64,000 bases of DNA from Martelella mediterranea (GTDB lineage Bacteria > Pseudomonadota > Alphaproteobacteria > Rhizobiales > Rhizobiaceae): contig NZ_JAINWJ010000011.1 in assembly GCF_021021415.1 (NCBI RefSeq), forward strand, positions 62,001 through 126,000, in the 5' to 3' direction. Positions 1 through 7,562 of the stretch are shown here, piece by piece. The notes beneath the pieces are model-generated. The model was not told the DNA's origin, did no database searches, and saw nothing but the letters and a program-made list of their open reading frames with translations. Both the position numbers and the translations under genes were made by a program. Each line of letters begins with the position of its first letter. The stretch's first letter is position 1.

Positions 1-1260
1 GGCCAGTCCGCCGACCGAATCGAGTTGCGGAATGACGAAAAGGATGGCGAGCAGCCCGAAAAATGCTCCGATCAGGCAGCCGGTGATGCGCAGCACCAGT
101 TTGTGGACGGTGTCGCCGGTGGTGCCGAGCGCCGCGACATAGCAGGTGATCATCGCGGTGTGGATGCCCTGCCAGTCGATCGCGGTATAGATGAAGAAGC
201 AGGTGACGGCGGCAAGCGTCGTTTTCAGCGCGAAATGCAGGTGGCGCGGATGAGAAAAAATGTCGGGCGCGACCGGCGGATCATCAACCGGGGCGCCCTT
301 TTCAAGCGGTGCGACCCGGCTGATATCGGCGAGTGCGCCGGCGACCGGTTTAAACTCCACCGGCAGGTCGGCAACGGGTTCAGATTCGGGGAGGTCCTTC
401 CTGGACAGCACCGCCGCGGCAAGCGCGCGGCAGTGCGCCGCAAGCCGTTGCCGCGCTGGATCAGCCTCTTCCGCGGGGCCTTCCTCCGGCAGGGCCGAGA
501 CGGCCAGCATCAGGCGGTAGCTGTGGGACTGCGTCCGCTCCAGAAACGCATAGGCCGGGCCGCGCAGGATGGAGAGCAGCTTGATCAGCAGAAGTCGCTT
601 TTCCTGTTCGGCGGTTCCCTCTCCGATGAGGTCCATCAGCTTTTCCCGGGCGTCCTCCCTTCCTTCGAGAACATCGGCGGATTTCTCCAGCCGCTCGGCG
701 ATGGCTTCCCGCAACAGCTTTTGCGGCGGGATGCCGAACAGGAGGTTGTAGACCGCCATCACCGCCATCGGCACGAACACCATCGCCCAGGCGTAGAGCA
801 CGGCGCGGGTCGCGATCTCGCCGATCGGCACATTGCCGAGGAGCGTCAGCACGAAAGCGATGACGAGGGCCACGATACCGGCCTGCTCGCCGGCCTTGGT
901 AGCGGAATCGAGATAGAGGAAGATGAACGAGGCGATCACGATCGCCGCGATCTGCGCCGGTGGAAAATCGATGGTGAGGTTGATGATGCCGATCAGCAGG
1001 AACACCACGAGGCTGACCGCGATGATAATGCCGATGCCGGTGACGACGTTCTCGGCGGCGTTGGCGCGCATCAGGAAGATCACCAGATAGCAGCCGATGG
1101 CCGCTTCCGGAAAATGGTACATCATCGACAGCACGGTCGAGATCGCGCAGATCGCGCCGATCGACAGGGACAGCCTGAGCCGCCCCGGAAACGGCATCAG
1201 GTCCTCGATCAGGCGGTGGGACCGCCGCCTGAAGTCGCTGCGCTCAGCAGTGCTCGCCAT
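1..1260 (-). CDS. FUSC-family (MdtO/AaeB-like) inner-membrane efflux protein, C-terminus outside window
   Basis: Reading the minus strand from the ATG at 1258-1260 (MASTAERSDFRRRSHR) gives an open frame to the window edge, about 420 codons. It has the FUSC layout: an N-terminal block of hydrophobic helices (residues about 25-170), a long cytoplasmic stretch rich in charged residues (about 180-340), then the start of a second helix block (HFALKTTLAAVTCFFIYTAI onward). Such proteins pair with an HlyD-type adaptor to export aromatic acids or drugs across the envelope. The start overlaps the end of the adaptor gene by 17 bp, so the two are surely co-transcribed. Together with the YtcA-like gene upstream the order matches E. 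coli ytcA-mdtN-mdtO. The substrate is unknown. The 3' end, and any outer-membrane factor gene, lie beyond the window. Confidence 0.85.
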   Translation of the reverse strand, partial: MASTAERSDFRRRSHRLIEDLMPFPGRLRLSLSIGAICAISTVLSMMYHFPEAAIGCYLVIFLMRANAAENVVTGIGIIIAVSLVVFLLIGIINLTIDFPPAQIAAIVIASFIFLYLDSATKAGEQAGIVALVIAFVLTLLGNVPIGEIATRAVLYAWAMVFVPMAVMAVYNLLFGIPPQKLLREAIAERLEKSADVLEGREDAREKLMDLIGEGTAEQEKRLLLIKLLSILRGPAYAFLERTQSHSYRLMLAVSALPEEGPAEEADPARQRLAAHCRALAAAVLSRKDLPESEPVADLPVEFKPVAGALADISRVAPLEKGAPVDDPPVAPDIFSHPRHLHFALKTTLAAVTCFFIYTAIDWQGIHTAMITCYVAALGTTGDTVHKLVLRITGCLIGAFFGLLAILFVIPQLDSVGGLA

Positions 1261-2278
1261 GGCGAACCACTGTCGAGGCGGATGCGCCGATGCGCATCAG
1301 GTTTTCCGGCGGATCGATAAGCTTGATGCGCACCGGAAAGCGCTGCGCGATCCGGACCCAGTCGAGCTCCTTCGGCACGTAGGGAAGGGCGCTCGGAATG
1401 TCTATCTCGCCGCCGGAGACCACGCCCCAGCCGATGCCCTGCACCACGCCCTTGATCTCGACGGATCGGTCGGCCATCACATAGACCGAGGCGCAGGTGC
1501 CCGCCGGCAGTTTTTCCAGTTCGGCCTCCCGGTAGAGGGCGGAGGCGTACCAATCGCCGGTGTTGACCAGCGTGAACAGCGGCGCGCCGGAGGCCACGAA
1601 CTGGCCGCTCGATGTCGTCAGCCCGACCACGCGGCCATCATGGGGCGCGTAAATCTTCGTGTTGGCGAGATTGCGCCGGGCGATATCGAGCGCCGCCTGC
1701 CGGCTCTGGATCAGGGCCAGCGTCTCCTCGGGGGAGGAAACCAGCGCGTCGGCGGCCTTGCTCTGCTGCAGGGCCTGTTCGAGCGAGACTTCGGCATCGC
1801 GCTTGGCCGTGCGCGCGTCCTGAACTTCCTGATCGGTGACGTAGCCCTTGGGCTGGAGCGGCAGCAGGCGGTCGAGCGTTTCCTGCGCCAGTTCAAGATT
1901 GACGCGGGCGCGTTCGATCTGCTGCAGGGCGATCTCGGCGTTCGCCGCCTCGGCGTCGATATTGCGTTTCTGGGTCTCGTGCATCGCCTCGGCGGCCTTC
2001 AGGTCGCCTTCGGCCTGGACCACGAGGAGGCGGTAGGATTCGTCCTCGATCTCGAACAGCAATTGTCCCTTCTCGACCTTGTCGTTCTCCGCGACATGGA
2101 TCTCCGAGATCCGGCCGGGAACGGTGGAGGAAATCTGGGTGATCGGGGCCGTCAGCGTGGCGTCCTGCGACAGGATATCGGCGCCCATCCGGGCCATGTG
2201 TTTCCAGCCGAGAAAGGCGGTTGCGCCGATGACGACGACGGGGATGAGGGCGAGGGCGGCGGTCTTTGGGCTCAGCAT
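1244..2278 (-). CDS. HlyD-family periplasmic adaptor (MdtN-like)
   Basis: 344 residues starting MLSPKTAALALIPVVVIG. There is one N-terminal membrane anchor (residues about 5-22), a first lipoyl half (TAPITQISSTVPGRISEIHV), a long coiled coil (about 80-185), the second lipoyl half (NTKIYAPHDGRVVGLTTSSG) and a beta-barrel region. This is the usual layout of membrane-fusion proteins that link an inner-membrane pump to an outer-membrane channel. A longer reading to 2314 exists, but the first 12 residues do not look like an anchor, so the ATG at 2278 was chosen. The gene lies 4 bp after the YtcA-like gene and overlaps the FUSC gene by 17 bp. The family call is firm; the match to MdtN rests mainly on gene order. 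Confidence 0.88.
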   Translation of the reverse strand: MLSPKTAALALIPVVVIGATAFLGWKHMARMGADILSQDATLTAPITQISSTVPGRISEIHVAENDKVEKGQLLFEIEDESYRLLVVQAEGDLKAAEAMHETQKRNIDAEAANAEIALQQIERARVNLELAQETLDRLLPLQPKGYVTDQEVQDARTAKRDAEVSLEQALQQSKAADALVSSPEETLALIQSRQAALDIARRNLANTKIYAPHDGRVVGLTTSSGQFVASGAPLFTLVNTGDWYASALYREAELEKLPAGTCASVYVMADRSVEIKGVVQGIGWGVVSGGEIDIPSALPYVPKELDWVRIAQRFPVRIKLIDPPENLMRIGASASTVVRHGEHC

Positions 2279-2282
2279 GGCT

Positions 2283-2537
2283 CTACCGTCCGAACAGGAT
2301 GAGGGAGGCGGCAAGCCCGATGGCGATTGCCAGGAACAGGTAGACGATCACCCGCACGGGCATCACGTCATCGAGCCCGATCTTGATGAATACGAGCCGG
2401 ACGATAACAGCGCCGAAAATGCCGATCAGCGAACAGGCGATCCAGGACGGGAAATAGGCGCCGAAGAATGGAATCACGGGACTGCTGCTCGCGAATGCGC
2501 GAAAAGGCGTGAAAATTCCCGCCATGAGGAGAAGCAT
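2283..2537 (-). CDS. YtcA-family small membrane protein
   Basis: About 84 residues from the ATG at 2537; a GTG at 2555 would add six residues. After a hydrophobic N-terminus comes SSSPVIPFFGAYFPSWIACS, which closely resembles the SPAIPVIGAYYPSWF segment that I recall from E. coli YtcA, and then two membrane helices. YtcA-type genes lead efflux operons of the MdtNOP type, and this one sits 4 bp ahead of the HlyD gene. E. coli YtcA is a predicted lipoprotein. Here the residues before SSSP are RAFA with no cysteine, so a normal signal peptide or an uncleaved anchor is more likely. Its role is unknown in the family. Confidence 0.75.
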   Translation of the reverse strand: MLLLMAGIFTPFRAFASSSPVIPFFGAYFPSWIACSLIGIFGAVIVRLVFIKIGLDDVMPVRVIVYLFLAIAIGLAASLILFGR

Positions 2538-2638
2538 TGAACCCGTTATACGCACGCAAGCACCCAGTCTTGTTATTTTTCCGCCCCGAGGGTTGTGGCG
2601 CAGGAATGACTATCCTGCATAGCAGGAAAGCCTGTCAA

Positions 2639-2654
2639 CCGTCAGGGCTGACAG
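2639..2654. promoter_or_regulatory. Lux-box-like dyad upstream of the efflux operon
   Basis: The 16-mer CCGTCA-GGGC-TGACAG is a near-perfect dyad with the same length and right arm as the two CTGTCN-ATTC-TGACAG sites at 9781 and 9939 beside the LuxR gene. It lies about 100 bp upstream of the YtcA-like start, in a 124 bp gap. Because it also follows the end of the outer-membrane protein gene, it could instead be part of a terminator hairpin (CTGTCA at 2632-2637 can also pair with TGACAG). Regulatory role is inferred. Confidence 0.35.
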
Positions 2655-2661
2655 TCTGGGG

Positions 2662-3516
2662 CTAGAACCGGAAGCTCAGTCCGACCGTCGGGCCTTGCAG
2701 GACGGTGTCGAAGACATGCCCGTCATCATCGTAGTCGATGGACATGTATCTGTAGCCGAAGGAAAGCGCGGTCGCTTTCGTGATCCGGTAGTTGACCGTG
2801 GCCATCGCCTGCCATGTCAGGTCCGAGCCCACCGAGAAGCCGCCGACATCGGCCTGGCCGACGAGGCTGACGCGGTCGCCGGCATCATAGGCCATCCGGA
2901 ACCCGAGGGCGGGATCGACCCAGCCGAATTCGCTTTTCGCGCTGTAGCCGCGCGGGACCGAGGGGATAGAGGCCGTGACCTCCGTGGTGAGATGCGCGAA
3001 GCGGATGCCGCCAAGCGCATCGAGGCGGAAGGCATCGGTTTCGGCAAGCCGCACACCGCCAAACAACGCGCCGGAAAAGAGCTTGCTGTCGACGCTGACG
3101 TCGATACCGGGCACGGTGATGCCGTAAGCCGGGATCGCCACCGGGCCGGAGGCCTCGTTCGCGGTGGTGTCGACATACATCAGGTCGGCGTAGAAGCCGA
3201 ACGCACCGTTGGTCCCCCAGGCATTGGCGAAACCGGCGATATTCAGTTCCTCGAGGATATCCGAGAAGCTGCTGTCGATATGGACGGTGGGCGCCCGCCG
3301 GAAGGGCGATACATCGCCAGACATCCCGGTCATCCAGACATAGGGCGTGATCTCGAATTGCCAGCCCTCGGCCGGCGTCTCCATCACGGCTGTCGGCTGC
3401 GACGCGGGCGGTGCGGCCGACAGGTCGGCTGCCTCCGCGGTCAGGGCCATCGGGCATGCCAAAGCCGACAAGGCAAATAAAACGGACTTCAAATGTGCCC
3501 CCAATTGTCTAGCCAT
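2662..3516 (-). CDS. Outer-membrane beta-barrel protein
   Basis: 284 residues. A signal peptide (residues 1 to about 29, cleavage near TAEAADLS) is followed by a short Pro/Ala-rich linker and then alternating amphipathic strands with aromatic girdles (WQFEITPYVWMTGMSG, NGAFGFYADLMYVD, RMAYDAGDRVSLVG, ALSFGYRYMSIDYDDDG). It ends GPTVGLSFRF, with the terminal Phe typical of proteins inserted by the BAM complex. The size fits an 8 to 12 strand barrel of the OmpA/OmpW-like or rhizobial RopB-like class. Its first 8 bases overlap the end of the amidohydrolase gene, so the two are one transcript and may act on the same compound. The specific function is unknown. Confidence 0.75.
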   Translation of the reverse strand: MARQLGAHLKSVLFALSALACPMALTAEAADLSAAPPASQPTAVMETPAEGWQFEITPYVWMTGMSGDVSPFRRAPTVHIDSSFSDILEELNIAGFANAWGTNGAFGFYADLMYVDTTANEASGPVAIPAYGITVPGIDVSVDSKLFSGALFGGVRLAETDAFRLDALGGIRFAHLTTEVTASIPSVPRGYSAKSEFGWVDPALGFRMAYDAGDRVSLVGQADVGGFSVGSDLTWQAMATVNYRITKATALSFGYRYMSIDYDDDGHVFDTVLQGPTVGLSFRF

Positions 3517-4957
3517 GCAGGCTGTTCTTGAAAATGCGGCCGTCCTTCATGATTACCGCGAAATTGTCCGGATTTGCAACCAGAGCGATATTTTCAAGCG
3601 GATTGCCATCGACCAGCAGCATGTCCGCGAAAGCGCCCTTTTCGATCACGCCGAGACGACCGTCATAGGGGTTGCGCTCGCCCGACAGCGCCAGCAGTTC
3701 GCCGCTGCGGCTGGTCGCGAGCTTCAGCACCTCTGCCGGCGAGAACCATTCCGACAGTCTTGCGAGCTGGGCCCCTTGCGTTTCGGTTTTGGCCGGGTTG
3801 AACAGGATATCGGTGCCCCACACCATGCGCTCGAAATTGAACTTCTGCGCCCATTCGAAACAGCGTCTCGTGCCCTCGGCAATCATCTGCTGCTCGCCGC
3901 GTTGCTTGTCGGTGCTCATCGGGTTGGCGAACTCGCCGCCGAGGAAGGGCTGGATGCTCCACCAGATGCCCTTGTCGAGCATCATCCGCACCGTCTCCTC
4001 ATCGGCAAGCTGGCCATGCTCGATGCACTGGACGCCGTTGTCGATCGAACGGCGAATGCCCTTTGCGGTGTAGACATGGGTGCAGACATAGGTGCCCCAG
4101 TCGGTTGCCGCCTGCACCGCGGCGCGGATTTCATCCGGCGTGAATTGCAGGCTCGGCACGGGGTCGTAGAGCGAGGACACGCCGCCGCCGGTCATGATCT
4201 TGATCTGGCTGGCGCCGAGCAGCAACTGCTCGCGCACGCGGTTCAGGACCTGCGGCACGCCGTTGGCGATCGATGAAATGCCGGCCTCCTCGGCATGGCT
4301 GAGATTGCTCTGGTCGGAGGCAGGGATCTCGTATTCCATGCGGAAATCGCCATGGCCGGAGGTCTGGGAGATCATCGCGCCGGAGGGGTAGATGCGCGGG
4401 CCGACCGCCTTTCCGCCGTCGATCGCGCGCTTCAGGGCGAAGGACGGGCCGCCGACATCGCGCACCGTGGTGAAGCCGCGCATCAGAGTCTTTTCCGATT
4501 CGTTGGCGGCTACCAGATGAACATAGGGAACCTGCGCGGCCATGGCGGTCTGCATCGGAATGGCGCAGAGCAGCGAATGCCAGTGGGAATCGATCAGGCC
4601 CGGAATCAAGACCCGGTTGCCGCAATCGATGACGTCGACATTGGCGATATCCTCGCTGACCGGGACCAGCGCCTCGATGCGATTGCCGCGCACGAGCACG
4701 TTGCGGCCTTCGATGAGCGCATTGGAAAGGCCATCAAACACCCGGACATTCGAAAACAGGATCGCCCGTTCGCCGTCCTGCGCGAAGGCCGGGACCGAGG
4801 CGAACGCGCTGGCCGCAGCCGCCCCGATGATGGCCTTGAGCACCGAGCGCCGGTTGACGCCCTGCATCAGCCGCTCATTCAGCCGGATCACCTCCGGCGT
4901 GTGGCAAGGGCAGCCTGCATGGTGGACAAGGTGCTGGTATTTGGAGCCGGCGCGCAT
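3509..4957 (-). CDS. Tat-exported amidohydrolase (imidazolonepropionase/prolidase-like)
   Basis: 482 residues. A strong GGGAGG site lies 5 bases before the ATG at 4957, which fixes the start despite an unusual 34-residue leader (with CPCH) ahead of the twin-arginine motif NRRSVLKAIIG and hydrophobic stretch ending in VPAFAQ. The mature part has a small beta domain (FSNVRVFDG), the metal-binding PGLIDSHWH motif of the amidohydrolase superfamily, HVYTAKGIRRSID and ECIEHGQ for further metal ligands, and a C-terminal GRLGVIEKGAFADMLLVDGNP block. Members of this group hydrolyse dipeptides, lactams or similar substrates. Twin-arginine export implies folding with metal in the cytoplasm. It is translationally close to the barrel protein gene that overlaps its 3' end. 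Confidence 0.82.
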   Translation of the reverse strand: MRAGSKYQHLVHHAGCPCHTPEVIRLNERLMQGVNRRSVLKAIIGAAAASAFASVPAFAQDGERAILFSNVRVFDGLSNALIEGRNVLVRGNRIEALVPVSEDIANVDVIDCGNRVLIPGLIDSHWHSLLCAIPMQTAMAAQVPYVHLVAANESEKTLMRGFTTVRDVGGPSFALKRAIDGGKAVGPRIYPSGAMISQTSGHGDFRMEYEIPASDQSNLSHAEEAGISSIANGVPQVLNRVREQLLLGASQIKIMTGGGVSSLYDPVPSLQFTPDEIRAAVQAATDWGTYVCTHVYTAKGIRRSIDNGVQCIEHGQLADEETVRMMLDKGIWWSIQPFLGGEFANPMSTDKQRGEQQMIAEGTRRCFEWAQKFNFERMVWGTDILFNPAKTETQGAQLARLSEWFSPAEVLKLATSRSGELLALSGERNPYDGRLGVIEKGAFADMLLVDGNPLENIALVANPDNFAVIMKDGRIFKNSLHG

Positions 4958-5058
4958 TTTTTCCTCCCGAGGCTGTGACGATCTTGGGGACGATTGTTTG
5001 GGAAGATCGCCGCGATTGCAAGGCGGCGATCCCGAAACGGCACACGCCGAAGGCGCGT

Positions 5059-6153
5059 TCAGGGCGAAGGCGTCGCTGCGGCCTGCGCCGGTTCGAAGAA
5101 ACGTCCGCCGGCCTGGCGGAAGCCGCTGCTCACCATGTCGTCAGTGTCTTCCAACTCTTTGTATAGCGACGCCATGGCGGTGTAGCGGCTGTGGCGCAGG
5201 GCATCGGTCGAGGAAATCGAGGAGATGTCAAGAAGCAGGATATTCATCTCCTTGGCGGCTTCCACGACTTCCGGATCGGTGATGTCGAATTGGCCGGCGC
5301 GCTGGCGGTTGCCCTGCAAAAGGCGCGATACGCGCAAGGCGTAATCGTCGCTCGAAACCATCACCATCATCGGCGGATCGAGCGGTCCGATGGCTTCGAC
5401 CTGGGTGGCGAACACATCCTCGTCGATATCGGGCGCCGCCAGGATGACGTTGAGTTTTCTGAGCGCCTTGACGTCGCCCTCGAGGCTGAGTTGGCGAAGC
5501 GCCTCCATGGTCAGCCAGCCGCCCATGCTGTGGCCGAACAGGAGAACCGAGCGCACGCCCGGCTGGCCGGTGACCTGCTGCAGCACGTCCGTCAGGCCGT
5601 CGCGGGAGAAGGTCGCGGATTCCTTGTCGGTCACGTAGTCGAAGATGCGGGCCTGAGAGGGCCAGGAGAACAGGATCGGCACGCCGGATATGTTGGAATC
5701 GGCCGAAAGCTGCGCGATCCGGAACACCGCCTCCTGGAAGCTGACATTGAAGCCGTGGACGAACATCGCCGCCTTGCCGCTTTCGCGGGCGGCCCTGCCG
5801 ATCCGGCTGTCGAATGCGGCCCGGGAAAGCGCCGTATGGCGGAGCACGGTGAAATCCTCATCCGGGCGGGCCTTGCGGGAAAGCGGCCATTCGATCTCGC
5901 CGGGAACATGGTCCGGCGGGATCGAAATCACGAATTCGGCATAGCTTAATTCGTCTTCGCGCTCTCGCGTGTACCCTTCGATGCGGTTTTCGGCCGGCTC
6001 TCGCGTGGTCGCGACATAGATCGTCACGGTCCGTGCGGGCGCGGCGGCATCGGGATGCGGATAGAGGACTTCGGTTCCGGGCCGCTTTCCGCAGCCGGCG
6101 ACCGCGAACAGCAGCAGGCAAAGCGAGATCGCGCGCAGGGCGCCGGCCAGCAT
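5059..6153 (-). CDS. DUF900-type alpha/beta hydrolase lipoprotein
   Basis: About 364 residues from the ATG at 6153. This start gives a clean lipoprotein signal, MLAGALRAISLCLLLFAVAGC, with a lipobox ending AGC; the open frame continues to 6267, but those extra residues would bury the signal. The body has the DUF900 pattern: VTIYVATTREP near the start, AAMFVHGFNVSFQEAV, the nucleophile elbow GHSMGGW, APDIDEDVF as the probable acid and DALRHSRY as the probable histidine. DUF900 proteins are thought to be esterases, with substrates unknown. Membrane attachment is predicted from the lipobox. There is about 100 bp on the upstream side to the MgtE gene end, so it may be the distal gene of that unit. 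Confidence 0.8.
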   Translation of the reverse strand: MLAGALRAISLCLLLFAVAGCGKRPGTEVLYPHPDAAAPARTVTIYVATTREPAENRIEGYTREREDELSYAEFVISIPPDHVPGEIEWPLSRKARPDEDFTVLRHTALSRAAFDSRIGRAARESGKAAMFVHGFNVSFQEAVFRIAQLSADSNISGVPILFSWPSQARIFDYVTDKESATFSRDGLTDVLQQVTGQPGVRSVLLFGHSMGGWLTMEALRQLSLEGDVKALRKLNVILAAPDIDEDVFATQVEAIGPLDPPMMVMVSSDDYALRVSRLLQGNRQRAGQFDITDPEVVEAAKEMNILLLDISSISSTDALRHSRYTAMASLYKELEDTDDMVSSGFRQAGGRFFEPAQAAATPSP

Positions 6154-6324
6154 GCGGCGCGGATCTGCAAATTCCTGCTGTGACACAATGTCGTTTCCGC
6201 CGTAACGCGCGATCCGCATTGTCGCTGCTCCCGGTAAGTCGTGATTTGACGTCCTGCGGAAAGTCACCGCCGCATCCTTGCGTTTTTACTACGGACGAAC
6301 CCGCCGAAAATCAATGGCGTGTGC

Positions 6325-7350
6325 TTACGGCGCGGCCAGACCAAGCATGGAGGCGGTGATCGTGAAGTAGAGCAGCAGGCCGGTGAGGTCGACAATGGTG
6401 GTCAGCGCCGGGCCGGAGACGACGGCCGGATCCTGCCGGACGGCGACGGCCACCAGCGGCAGCACCGCTCCGATCAGCGTTGCGGAGATGACCTGGGCGG
6501 CGAGCGCGATCGCGATTGCGAAGCCGATCCCCTCGAGCGTCATCGTGGCGGGCACATCGGCGGCGTTGGAGATCAGCAGCACCTTCAGGAAGGCGAACAG
6601 GAACAAGGTGCCGGCCATCAACAGTGAGACGCGTGTCTCCCGCCATAATATCCAGAGCGTCTCGCGTGTCTTGACGTCGCCGGTCGTGAGCGCGCGCGTC
6701 ACAAGGCTCGCGGACTGGGTGCCGACATTGCCGCCGGTATCGGCGACCATCGGCATATAGAGGGCGAGGATCACCAGCGCGTCGAGCGCATCCTCATAGA
6801 TGTGGACCACATAGCCGGCGGCAAGGCCCGCAACGGCAAGCGCCAGCACCCAGGGAACCCGGCGGCGGAAGTCGGACCAGACGGTATGATCGAAATAATC
6901 ATCCTTCACCCCGCCCGCGATGCCGACCCAGCGATCGGCGTCCTCATGCAGTTCCTCGACCAGAAAGGCGTTGGCCTTTTCGGCGTGAACCACGCCGGCC
7001 ACGCGGCCATCCCGTTCCAGCACGGGCATGATGTCGATCCCGCGGTCGATCATGTCATAGGCCGTCCGTTCGGCCCCGGCTTCACCGCGCCTGACGGTCG
7101 GAACCTTGGTCGTCATGACCTGCTCGATGGGACCGCTTCCGTTGAGGCAGTCCCTGAGGCTGACAATGCCGAGCAGGCGGCCATCGCCATCGACCACGCA
7201 GGCGCTGGTGTGAAAGGCGCCGCTTCGGCTGGCAAAGCGATCCGTCGCCTCCGGGCAGGTGAGATCGGGGGCAAGCAGCAGCGGCGCGGCATCCCAGATC
7301 GCGTCCACCGGATGTTCCGGCGCGAGCATGGAACTGGCAATATCGGTCAT
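6325..7350 (-). CDS. mgtE: MgtE-type magnesium transporter lacking the N domain
   Basis: 341 residues from the ATG at 7350, which has GGGGG about 8 bases upstream; an in-frame start at 7377 is less well placed. Residues about 15-135 form two CBS repeats (ACVVDGDGRLLGIVSLRDCL and MPVLERDGRVAGVVH). The rest is the membrane domain with five helices and the diagnostic YMPMVADTGGNVGTQS segment that lines the Mg2+ pore, followed by the GPALTTIVDLTGLLLYF segment. Full-length MgtE is about 450 residues and carries an N-terminal helical Mg2+-sensing domain, which is absent here. The protein should still conduct Mg2+ (or Co2+), but gating may differ. Confidence 0.88.
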   Translation of the reverse strand: MTDIASSMLAPEHPVDAIWDAAPLLLAPDLTCPEATDRFASRSGAFHTSACVVDGDGRLLGIVSLRDCLNGSGPIEQVMTTKVPTVRRGEAGAERTAYDMIDRGIDIMPVLERDGRVAGVVHAEKANAFLVEELHEDADRWVGIAGGVKDDYFDHTVWSDFRRRVPWVLALAVAGLAAGYVVHIYEDALDALVILALYMPMVADTGGNVGTQSASLVTRALTTGDVKTRETLWILWRETRVSLLMAGTLFLFAFLKVLLISNAADVPATMTLEGIGFAIAIALAAQVISATLIGAVLPLVAVAVRQDPAVVSGPALTTIVDLTGLLLYFTITASMLGLAAP

Positions 7351-7502
7351 TTCGTCGTCCCCCATTTCCTTCGTCACAGGCCTTGCGGCGCTTTTTGCCG
7401 GTCATCGGCGCCGCAGCAATAGCGCTCCAGCATTAAAGTTTTTCGAAAGCCGCGAGCGCGGCAAACGACGAGCGTCAGACAGTATCAGCTTACCGTCACT
7501 CC

Positions 7503-7517
7503 TTGACCCGAAGTCAA
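7503..7517. promoter_or_regulatory. Short inverted repeat at the gadB promoter
   Basis: TTGAC-N5-GTCAA lies 46-60 bp upstream of the glutamate decarboxylase start. TTGACC could serve as the -35 box, with a poor -10 (TACTTC) 17 bases later. A regulator binding the dyad would block or assist polymerase. There is no second copy nearby, so the support is modest. Confidence 0.3.
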
Positions 7518-7562
7518 CCGCTGGGTACTTCTTTTGCTGGTTCCAGATTAGGGGAGAGACCT

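Noticed and set aside
25-1320. 431-codon plus-strand frame at the left edge
   Set aside because: The opposite strand encodes a FUSC-type membrane protein with clear helices; the plus frame is Arg/Asp-rich antisense reading.
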